Below are positions 52,184-59,177 of a stretch of 64,000 nt of DNA, in pieces. Below the pieces are notes generated by a model. That model did not search any database. It was not told the origin of the DNA and saw only the letters and a list, made by a program, of their open reading frames with translations. Position 1 is the stretch's first letter, and the number at the start of each line of letters is the position of its first letter. The stretch covers positions 1-64,000 of the forward strand of contig NZ_JAHESF010000003.1 of NCBI RefSeq assembly GCF_018598225.1. Direction: 5' to 3'. This stretch comes from Chryseosolibacter histidinae. Lineage in GTDB: Bacteria; Bacteroidota; Bacteroidia; Cytophagales; Cyclobacteriaceae. The position numbers and the translations under genes are program-made.

Positions 52184-52963
52184 CTATTTTTTTTCATTGA
52201 GGCCCGACCGGAGGTAACTGTTGGGAGTGGTGTTTGCAAACTCCCGGAACGACCGGATAAAATGGCTTTGATCGGCAAAACCGTTATCATACGCAATATC
52301 GGTCAGGGTATCGAACTTCCCGGCCCTCAGTTGGGCAAATACAAACTGGAACTGGCAGATGCGTCTGTAGTGGTTGGGACTCACACCCACATATTTTTTA
52401 AACACCCGCTGAAACGTTCTTTTGTTGATATTTAGTGTTTTCAGGATCTCTGCCAGCACCTCTGTACCAGAATTGTACATGATCTGGTCTGTGGCATATT
52501 GAATGATCTCGCACTCTTTATTATTCTGCTCAAGCTGATGAACCAGCAGGTGGTCGAGCACTTCGCTCTTGCGCGAAGTAGTGGCGGCATATGTGAGCTG
52601 CGTCCTCAGCGCATTGTTCTTAAGCGGATCCCAGCTTTCGAGGTTTGCAGGTTCTTTGGCCAGCACAGCAGCAGGCACACTGAATAAGGCGGGCAGCGCA
52701 AAAGGTTTGAAGAAATAGGCGATGATGGTGGTGTGTGCGGTCATGGCCCAGCATTCTTGCGGCACCGTTTTTCCGAACAACGTGACCTGCTTTACGATCT
52801 CGTTACCCGCCACATCTTTTTCGGTTTTGCAAAAGAGCGCCGGCATCCCGTTGGCAAACAGCGGCAGCGCGTCTGCTTCAGGTTCAGAAAAGCCCTCCAG
52901 TATCAAAACCGTTCTCAGGTATTTCGACAGCGATGGATGTGGCCTCTGGTACCAGTACTTCAT
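52184..52963 (-). CDS. AraC family transcriptional regulator
   Basis: This is a 259-residue regulator. The first 150 residues form a sensor domain of unknown ligand (YQRPHPSLSKYLRTVLILEG start). The C-terminal helix-turn-helix reads EVLAEILKTLNINKRTFQRVFKKYVG and TLTDIAYDNGFADQSHFIRSFREFANTTPNSYLR. The downstream tandem-VOC gene is a likely target or operon partner. Confidence 0.88.
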   Translation of the reverse strand: MKYWYQRPHPSLSKYLRTVLILEGFSEPEADALPLFANGMPALFCKTEKDVAGNEIVKQVTLFGKTVPQECWAMTAHTTIIAYFFKPFALPALFSVPAAVLAKEPANLESWDPLKNNALRTQLTYAATTSRKSEVLDHLLVHQLEQNNKECEIIQYATDQIMYNSGTEVLAEILKTLNINKRTFQRVFKKYVGVSPNHYRRICQFQFVFAQLRAGKFDTLTDIAYDNGFADQSHFIRSFREFANTTPNSYLRSGLNEKK

Positions 52964-53020
52964 TTTATAGATGGCTTGCGCACTTCAATTTAAGCAAACC
53001 ATCATAAAAAATGACATTGG

Positions 53021-53103
53021 AAAATTAGGCATTTGGCAATTGGGGAACCTCCTGTAAAAGCGGTACCTATATCCTAATGCCTCAGTGCCTGATGCCTGAT
53101 ATT
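53021..53103. repeat. AGGCAT word array
   Basis: The left arm has AAATTAGGCATTTGGC (53021-53045) and the right arm has CCTAATGCCTCAGTGCC and GATGCCTGATATTT (53071-53103), the reverse complement with small drift. It lies upstream of the AraC gene and downstream of the remnant below. Otherwise the gap 52964-53186 shows no gene. Confidence 0.55.
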
Positions 53104-53186
53104 TAGAAAGGGTCTTTTTTCAACTAACTAACTAAATGGTGCAAAGATACTTCCGCATGCGCGAGTGGCTGCAGGAGACTTGTATC

Positions 53187-53486
53187 CTCCTGGCGCGGAA
53201 GTTACTTCCGTGCGCATTTTTTATTTTCGATCGTAGCTCAGACCTTGCCTTGGAACTTAGTTCCAACACCGAAAGCAAGTTCAATGACAAATGATTTCTC
53301 AAATGCCTGAACCTGCCTTCGAAGATAGAGAGGGTCTTTCATGACTTAAAACTTGTACGCAAGACTCACCACCGCATTTCTCGGTTTCTGCGGATTCACT
53401 GACCAGTAACCGATATAGTACCCGGTGTTCAGCAGGTTGTTGACATTTACCGCGAACCTGAATTTTCCAGGATTGTAAAACACCCC
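53187..53486. repeat. 300-bp duplicate containing the 3' tail of the TonB receptor gene
   Basis: The block 53187-53486 is an imperfect direct copy of 53486-53786 (period 295-299). Both start with CTCCTGGCGCGGAAGTTAC, share TTGGAACTTAGTTCCAAC in the middle, and end with the receptor C-terminus. In the upstream copy about 46 codons of the receptor tail are kept (about 53345-53486), ending YKF and a TAA stop. About nine bases differ in the coding part, and all but one (Glu to Gly) are silent. That suggests the tail comes from a paralogue under selection, now reduced to a stub. Confidence 0.8.
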
Positions 53487-53640
53487 TCCTGGCGCGGAAG
53501 TTACTTCCGCGGCGCATTTTATTTCGATCGTAGCGCAGACCTTGCCTTGGAACTTAGTTCCAACACCGAAAGCAAGTTCATAGCAAATGATTTTCCCAAA
53601 TGCCTGAACCTGCGTTCGAAGTCAGAGAGGGTCCTTTCAC

Positions 53641-56073
53641 TCAAAACTTATACGCCAAACTAACCACCGCATTTCTCGGTTTCTGCGGATTCACAGACCA
53701 GTAGCCGATATAGTACTCGGTGTTCAGCAGGTTGTTGACATTTACCGCGAACCTGAATTTTCCAGGATTGTAAAACACACTTGCATTCAACACGGTGTAG
53801 CTGGGCAGGTCGAACGTACCGGTGGCGCGATTGTCAACTACGCGGTATGCGCTCGCATAATTTCCACCGAAGCCAATGCCCGCGTTTCTCAGGCTGCCAC
53901 TGGTGAGGGTGTAGGTAGCCCAGAAGTTAACCTGGTCCTGCGGTCCCTGGCCACCGGGAACCTGTCCTGGTCCGGTGTAAAAATCATCGGCCACACCTGC
54001 AACGTTCGAAGTCTCATTATGGCTGTATCCACCGATCAGGCTCAGTCCGCTGAAGAGGTTGGCTGTAACTTCAAGCTCGTAGCCCTTGCTTTCAACTTCT
54101 CCGCCTTGTGTGTAGTCTAACGGATTACCGGCAACGCCAACAATCCGGTTGCTGACTTTGATATCATAATACGATGCCGTGGCAAACAACCGCTCTCTGA
54201 GTAAATTGGTTTTTACACCCACTTCCCACTGGTTGGCCTGCTCCGGCTCGAATGACTTCACCGCTTTGATGCCGTTCAAATCAGTCACTTCCCTCGGCGC
54301 TGAATTTTTAAATGCGTTCTGATAGTTGGCGAAAAGGGAAACCTTGTCGAGAACAGGCTGGTACACCACACCGAATTTGGGCGACAGTGCAAATTGATCG
54401 AAGTCATCTTCTGAATTGCTTTTCTCGCCTTTGGAATCGAAGTAATCTAACCTTACACCCGCCAACACGGTTAAAGCAGGTGTGAGATTGACAACGTCAG
54501 AAATATAAGCACCATAAGTACTGTTCATAACGCGGCTGTTGGCAGGCTCCGTTGACGCCAGCAGATTGTCAATGGAAGCCCTCGACAGGTAAACCGGTGG
54601 AGGCTCTTCTCCCGTCTCCGAATAAGGATCAATGAAGTTGACATCTCCCTGTGGCGTTACGTTCCTGATAAACACATAGCCGAGCCCGTTGTTCACCGCT
54701 TCCTGGCTGAAATAATCAAGGCCGATGAGCAGGCGGTTGCGAAGGCCGCCAATGTTGAAGTCGCCGTTGAAGTTTTGCTGGAAGTCTGTAGCCACCCTCG
54801 ACTCCTTCACATAAGTAAAGTACTGTCCGAAGTTGTTATCACCTACAACGTCTTCCCAGATGTAAGTATAGTATCCGTCTGAATTTGCCGTGGCCCTTGA
54901 GATCACGGTCTGTGAAGTCCATTGGTCCGACAGCTTGTAGTGCATCTGCGCCTGTAAATTTGTTCTCGGGGTTTTGATGGAGAGGTCGTTGCTGGTGAAG
55001 GAAAGCTCGTTGTCCAGGTTGAGCTCGTCAACAGTTTTGAAAGTAAGCTCTCCTGCCCTGTCGGTATGGAAAAAGACGGGGGCTACGGCGCGCTCCTCCT
55101 CGAGGATCTCGGTCACGATGAGGAACTTCAGCCTGTCGTTCACTTCATAGGCAAGTGTTGGTGCAATGAAAAATGATTTTTTAAATCCGGCATCCTGGAA
55201 GCTTCCCTCTGAATGATGTGCCGCGTTAATGCGCAGCGCAACCTTGTCGTGCTGGCTGAGTGGCGTGTTGACGTCAGCTGTGAAGCGACTCAATCCAAAA
55301 CTGCCGACATTGTAGCCGATCTCACCACCCGTGCTGAAATAAGGTTTCTTGGTTACGGCGTTGATGATACCACCATAGCTCGCATAAGCCGTGGCGTTGG
55401 CGCCGAACAGTGTGGCCGAGGGACCTTTCATTACCTGGATCTCTTCAATGTTGGCTGGATCGAGGTTGCCGTTGGTGATGCCTGGCAATCCATTTACCAG
55501 GGCGGGTTGTCCTTCCAAACCCCTGAGCGCGAAATACGAAGCACCATCACCATTTCTTCCGGTCGACTCCCATGTTCTGAACACACCCGGCACGTTGCGA
55601 AAAGCATCATCGTAATTGGTAACAGCCTGTTGTTTCAGGATCTCTGACGATACGCTGCTGTATGATTGTGGATTCTCAAGCTTCTTCAACGGGATCTTCG
55701 ATATGTAAGCCTCTTCCCTGTTCAGATTTATCCTCCCGGAGATCACCACCTCTTCCAGCTCCTGCGCATTTTCGGAGAGCACAAAATCGACCTTTGTCAC
55801 TTCACCTGCCTTTACTTCAACAGTCTGCTTCCGGGTTTCGAGGCTGATGAAGGAAGCTACGATCGTATACTGGCCAGGCTGCAGGTTATTGATCTGGAAA
55901 TTCCCGTCGCGGTCGGCAACCGCCCCCTTGGTCAGTCCCTCAATGCTCACGTTCACATATTCGGCCGGGGTTCCGTCAGAAGTTTTTACACTGCCCCTGA
56001 CCGATCCCGTTTGTTGACTGAAGGATGGTAAAGAGAATGATAGTAACAAGAGGATCAAGTAGATAGGTCTCAT
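53641..56073 (-). CDS. TonB-dependent siderophore-type receptor
   Basis: This 810-residue outer-membrane receptor has a signal peptide (to about SFSQ, 20). A carboxypeptidase-regulatory-like beta domain comes next (about 24-105, GSVRGSVKTSDGTPAEYVNV), then a plug (about 120-240) with ILKQQAVTNYDDAFRNVPGV and EIQVMKGPSATLFGANATAYASYGGIINAVTKKPY, and a 22-strand barrel ending NPQKPRNAVVSLAYKF with a terminal Phe. The plug and barrel resemble ferric-hydroxamate/siderophore receptors. Two Fur-box-like palindromes flank its promoter, so iron control is likely. No synthesis or permease genes are adjacent. Confidence 0.9.
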   Translation of the reverse strand: MRPIYLILLLLSFSLPSFSQQTGSVRGSVKTSDGTPAEYVNVSIEGLTKGAVADRDGNFQINNLQPGQYTIVASFISLETRKQTVEVKAGEVTKVDFVLSENAQELEEVVISGRINLNREEAYISKIPLKKLENPQSYSSVSSEILKQQAVTNYDDAFRNVPGVFRTWESTGRNGDGASYFALRGLEGQPALVNGLPGITNGNLDPANIEEIQVMKGPSATLFGANATAYASYGGIINAVTKKPYFSTGGEIGYNVGSFGLSRFTADVNTPLSQHDKVALRINAAHHSEGSFQDAGFKKSFFIAPTLAYEVNDRLKFLIVTEILEEERAVAPVFFHTDRAGELTFKTVDELNLDNELSFTSNDLSIKTPRTNLQAQMHYKLSDQWTSQTVISRATANSDGYYTYIWEDVVGDNNFGQYFTYVKESRVATDFQQNFNGDFNIGGLRNRLLIGLDYFSQEAVNNGLGYVFIRNVTPQGDVNFIDPYSETGEEPPPVYLSRASIDNLLASTEPANSRVMNSTYGAYISDVVNLTPALTVLAGVRLDYFDSKGEKSNSEDDFDQFALSPKFGVVYQPVLDKVSLFANYQNAFKNSAPREVTDLNGIKAVKSFEPEQANQWEVGVKTNLLRERLFATASYYDIKVSNRIVGVAGNPLDYTQGGEVESKGYELEVTANLFSGLSLIGGYSHNETSNVAGVADDFYTGPGQVPGGQGPQDQVNFWATYTLTSGSLRNAGIGFGGNYASAYRVVDNRATGTFDLPSYTVLNASVFYNPGKFRFAVNVNNLLNTEYYIGYWSVNPQKPRNAVVSLAYKF

Positions 56074-56091
56074 AATAGAGGTTAGTTCATG

Positions 56092-56108
56092 TTTAGAATC
56101 TTTCTAAA
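56092..56108. promoter_or_regulatory. Fur-box-like operator 1
   Basis: TTTAGAATCTTTCTAAA is a perfect 7-3-7 palindrome (TTTAGAA, three bases, TTCTAAA), 19 bp before the receptor ATG at 56073 and downstream of the promoter. It is identical in arms to operator 2. Fur is the likely ligand by analogy with iron-regulated receptor genes. Confidence 0.6.
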
Positions 56109-56115
56109 TAGTCCG

Positions 56116-56147
56116 CAATTCTAACATGACAACAATGACTTTGCAAA
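56116..56147 (-). promoter_or_regulatory. Promoter of the siderophore receptor
   Basis: On the minus strand TTTG (complement of 56144-56147) and TAGAATTG (complement of 56116-56123) give a -33/-7 pair with 20-bp spacing, one mismatch to TAnnTTTG. It lies exactly between the two palindromic operators, so both edges of the promoter would be covered by a bound repressor. Confidence 0.5.
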
Positions 56148-56150
56148 TTA

Positions 56151-56167
56151 TTTAGAACATTTCTAAA
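56151..56167. promoter_or_regulatory. Fur-box-like operator 2
   Basis: TTTAGAACATTTCTAAA has the same TTTAGAA/TTCTAAA arms as operator 1 with a different centre. It lies upstream of the -33 element. The centre-to-centre distance to operator 1 is 59 bp. Confidence 0.6.
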
Positions 56168-56329
56168 TAATTGATGGGTGTGTAAGGCTGAATTGGAAAG
56201 AGAAAAGTGGGGTTCCCGGTCCCGAAAGGATCGGGGTACGCTTTCTCTGGCACGTAACGGACTCGCCAGATCGCGGCTGGCTGTCGATGCGCCATGAACA
56301 TGCACCGCCTGATCACTACCACGCGTGGC

Positions 56330-56600
56330 GCATTTCCCCGATCACACGCATAACCCGCGGCTTCACCGCGGGCTATGCACATTGCGCCCCGTTGGGGCTT
56401 AAATGCAAATCAGCAACACGGAGATTCGACTACCGGTATGTTGTCCCCTGACGGGACTTTAATATATTCTTTTACATTTCAGCGTGAATGATCACATGAG
56501 GAGTGTCCATTTATGACAGGCGAACTTCAGTCTCGTTAGAGACGAAATACTGGTAGCAATTCAAGACAGGGATCATCAGAATCCCGTAGGAATGGCAGAT
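56330..56600. repeat. Cluster of small hairpins of the Bacteroidota REP-like type
   Basis: ACCCGCGGCTTCACCGCGG and GGGCTATGCACATTGCGCC are followed by CCCGTTGGGG, TCCCCTGACGGGAC, CGTTAGAGACGAAATACTGG and ATCCCGTAGGAATGGC. Each holds a short stem, and similar strings (CCCGTAGGGATGACAT-like) are widespread between genes of Bacteroidota in my memory. No transposase or other gene is seen in 56170-56647. Confidence 0.55.
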
Positions 56601-56647
56601 CATTGGATCTACACGGGAATTTTCACACATCGACCCTGTCAGCCACG

Positions 56648-57106
56648 TTACATCGGGCTCCCAAGGATCTCTTCGCACATCTTTTTAAAGGGGAAATCGA
56701 AATGTTTGACTCTTTTGGTATAGGCACTGTACCTTTTATTATCGGCGTGCGCCTGGAAACGGTACAGGAACTGAGCGGCTTTGTGATGATTGAGAATCTT
56801 ACAATGATATTGTGAGAGCTTCCAATAGATGAGGGCAAAACGTACGCGGTATTCCCTGTCGCGGTTCATGATCAGTACACATTTCTCCAGCCAGTAGATG
56901 GCGCTGTGAAAATCCATGACGGAAACGCAGGTCTGTGCCAGGTCCTGATACAAAGAGATGAGGGCGACATAATCACACGAGCGGACTTCTGAAACGGGTT
57001 TGTTCAGAATGTCCTCTTCGTTCTCCAGCAGAAATGCTTCTGCCAGCCGCTGCCGCTCTGCAAGTGGAAATTTCAGGATCTCGGTAACTTTTGATTTAAC
57101 GTCCAT
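56648..57106 (-). CDS. Hypothetical TPR-like helical protein
   Basis: This is a 152-residue cytoplasmic protein with an acidic helical start (VKSKVTEILKFPLAERQRLAEAFLLENEEDIL). The middle has two TPR-like helix pairs (LISLYQDLAQTCVSVMDFHSAIYWLEKCVLIM; FALIYWKLSQYHCKILNHHKAAQFLYRFQ). The basic C-terminus is KRVKHFDFPFKKMCEEIL. A protein-binding role is plausible. No family name is known to me. It is a single gene with repeats on both sides. Confidence 0.55.
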   Translation of the reverse strand: MDVKSKVTEILKFPLAERQRLAEAFLLENEEDILNKPVSEVRSCDYVALISLYQDLAQTCVSVMDFHSAIYWLEKCVLIMNRDREYRVRFALIYWKLSQYHCKILNHHKAAQFLYRFQAHADNKRYSAYTKRVKHFDFPFKKMCEEILGSPM

Positions 57107-57183
57107 TTCTGATGCCGCACTTTACGTGATCTTTTCACACTATATCAAAATCCGAAACGCAGGCATGGCACCAGGGCAAGGTG

Positions 57184-57239
57184 AATATGGAAGGTCGGAC
57201 GTCAAGCAACAGTGAACACAGCTGCCCGACCTCCATATT
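57184..57239. terminator. Strong isolated hairpin, 14-bp stem
   Basis: AATATGGAAGGTCGG (57184-57198) pairs with CCGACCTCCATATT (57226-57239), with one bulged A and a 27-nt loop. It lies upstream of the hypothetical TPR-like gene and no gene runs into it from the other side, so it may belong to a small RNA or an mRNA leader. Confidence 0.4.
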
Positions 57240-57417
57240 ATAACCCTATTGTATGTTACACACCTGACGTATGTACATAGTGAAGAGCCTGTTTGAAGGC
57301 AGTATAGCTAATGGACCTCGATATTTATTTTTGCTGCGCTGTTGTGCTCGCGCACGTATACACTGGCAAACAAATGACTATAAACTGAATCTGATTTTAG
57401 TGGCGCGTATCACCCAA

Positions 57418-57585
57418 TACGCCGTTGTTGGTGTGCCGTTGTTGATGTTCCCTGTACGCCGTTGTTGGTGTGCCGTTGTTGATGTTCCCTGTACGCCGTT
57501 GTTGGTGTTCTTCACCAACAACCTCACCAACAACCCAACACTGTGCCCTTGTCGGTGTTCTTCACCGACGACCCGCCTCACAAAT
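57418..57585. repeat. 37-bp tandem repeat of GTTGTTGGTG words with hairpin end
   Basis: A 37-bp unit starting TACGCCGTTGTTGGTG and ending GTTGATGTTCCCTG is repeated from 57418, 57455 and (partly) 57492. The last copy runs into a hairpin with GTTGTTGGTG and CACCAACAAC arms around TTCTT, then a second hairpin with GTCGGTG/CACCGAC. It overlaps the 3' end of the DoxX-like gene by a few bases. No gene is seen in 57107-57577. Confidence 0.7.
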
Positions 57586-58849
57586 CCCTGATCCACCGGA
57601 CTCCCGATCGCGTAAGCTGGTATTCATGAGATGCTTTCCCTTCGGCTTCAATCCAGATCGAGTCTTGTTTATGCAGTCCGCTGAGAACGTAGATATTCTC
57701 CGGAAGCCGCTCGTACTTCATCACGTACCGGTCTGTTGAATCCTGGTCGGAATGAAAAACCAACGTGCGCTGAAGCGTATCGGCCGAGAACGTGAACATG
57801 GCCCGCGAATCGGTCATGTACCGGACCATCATTTTATCGGGCATGTAAGATGTACCGCTCAGTATAAAATTTTTCCAGCGTACGGCATCCGTGCCCAGGG
57901 GCGGAAGGGTATCGCCATTAACAACAAATTTTCTGATCTTATATATTCCACTGACATGATCATTCCGGTGATCGTGCTCGTTCTTCATTCTGTCCGTGAG
58001 CATGTTCACGGTGGTCACGGTAAAATAACCGATGATCAGTGTTTTCAGCACGTAACCGATCATGCGTGTACGTTTCTCCGTAAACAGCGGCGCATAATGC
58101 ACAGGTTGTGTAGGCTGATTCAGCACAAAGAATTTCATCAGCCTCGCAGCATCATCCGCCATCAACAGTATGGTCATCAGCAGGAGGTGAATGGCAAACA
58201 TTTTTACGGACACATCATAGCCGATATCCATCAGCACCACATTCGCCATGGCCGTAAAGCAGATCACGGCACCCAGCAGCGTGGTACGACGGAAAAGCAG
58301 CAGCACGCCACCTATCACCTCGATCAGTCCGGCGCTGGCCGTATAGAACTTCGAGTGGCTCATGAACGCCCAGAGAAAACCCATGGGCGAATATTGTCCG
58401 ATGGTGGATTCGAGGCGATCGATGCCCATGTCGCCGAACTGAAGCGGAAGCACTTTCGCCATTCCATACACGATCATGGTGAGTCCGGTGTGATACCGTA
58501 CAACGGCACGGAGCAGTGAATTCAGCTTCGACTCATATCGAAGTTGATATTTGCGATCGATCACCAACCATCCGGTAGCAATGATCAGCGAAAGGACTGC
58601 GCAAAGTAAAAAACGGGTATAGTCATACTTCGAATCAAAGCCTTTCATCAGACGTTCAGGATCGTAAGTGAGCCCAAGAAAGGTTTCGCCAAACCACTGC
58701 GTAGGTTTCGTCCAGAACGAAAGGTCATCGGTATCCAGCGCATAAATGTACTCGAATCCATAGGGAAAAATGTAGAGCACGAGATAGCAGAAGATAAAAC
58801 GCTTCACTGCTTTTGATAGCACGGAGGGTTCAGCTTGCAGGGTTTCCAT
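57578..58849 (-). CDS. DoxX-like membrane protein with C-terminal soluble domain
   Basis: This is a 423-residue protein from the ATG at 58849 (the ATG at 58873 lies 8 codons earlier and is alternative). The N-terminal 280 residues hold about seven membrane helices, including a DoxX-type four-helix core (RYHTGLTMIVYGMAKVLPLQ, ASAGLIEVIGGVLLLFRRTTLLGAVICFTAMANVVLMDIGYDVSVK). The last 130 residues are a beta-rich periplasmic domain (IRKFVVNGDTLPPLGTDAVRW to GVRWIRDL). DoxX family members are linked to redox stress or thiosulphate, but this fused form is of unknown function. Confidence 0.75.
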   Translation of the reverse strand: METLQAEPSVLSKAVKRFIFCYLVLYIFPYGFEYIYALDTDDLSFWTKPTQWFGETFLGLTYDPERLMKGFDSKYDYTRFLLCAVLSLIIATGWLVIDRKYQLRYESKLNSLLRAVVRYHTGLTMIVYGMAKVLPLQFGDMGIDRLESTIGQYSPMGFLWAFMSHSKFYTASAGLIEVIGGVLLLFRRTTLLGAVICFTAMANVVLMDIGYDVSVKMFAIHLLLMTILLMADDAARLMKFFVLNQPTQPVHYAPLFTEKRTRMIGYVLKTLIIGYFTVTTVNMLTDRMKNEHDHRNDHVSGIYKIRKFVVNGDTLPPLGTDAVRWKNFILSGTSYMPDKMMVRYMTDSRAMFTFSADTLQRTLVFHSDQDSTDRYVMKYERLPENIYVLSGLHKQDSIWIEAEGKASHEYQLTRSGVRWIRDL

Positions 58850-58908
58850 TGATGTGGGTTTCAAAAAATGCAATTTAATATTTTCAGCCGAATTACTGCC
58901 GGTCGCTT

Positions 58909-59045
58909 GCCGTTGCCGGTGTACCGTTGTTGGTGTACCGTTGTTGGTGCGCCGTTGTTGGTGTGCCGTTGTTGGTGTTCTTCACCAACAACCCAACCAA
59001 CTCGCCGTTATTACTGTTGTAGTGTACCGTTCACCAACAACGTCA
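58909..59045. repeat. 14-bp tandem repeat of GTTGTTGGTG words
   Basis: Five head-to-tail copies of a 14-bp unit (GTGTACCGTTGTTG with small changes) start near 58919. They end in the hairpin with GTTGTTGGTG and CACCAACAAC arms around TTCTT (about 58968-58992), followed by TACCGTTCACCAACAACG. The family is the same as at 22916 and 57418. It lies in a divergent gap (58850-59177) that has no gene. Confidence 0.7.
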
Positions 59046-59177
59046 CCATCCCGTCATCACCAATCACTCATTTTCATTTTTATGTAACCGGCAGTTTATC
59101 ACAACAAAAACCGGTTTTATCGCCGGTTGCTTCCATTGACACAACTTTTTAAAAAATCTGTATAAAGTGTGGTATCC

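Noticed and set aside
57418-57510. Regular 37-bp repeats that could suggest a CRISPR array
   Set aside because: The copies are contiguous without unique spacers, contain the GTTGTTGG word family, and no cas gene is in the window.
57752-58519. A 255-codon His/Arg-rich frame antisense to the DoxX-like gene
   Set aside because: It resembles a shadow frame, since the opposite strand encodes clear membrane helices.
58909-59000. 14-bp repeats as a possible replication origin iteron
   Set aside because: There are no DnaA boxes, no rep gene and no AT-rich region. The same words occur in ordinary gaps.
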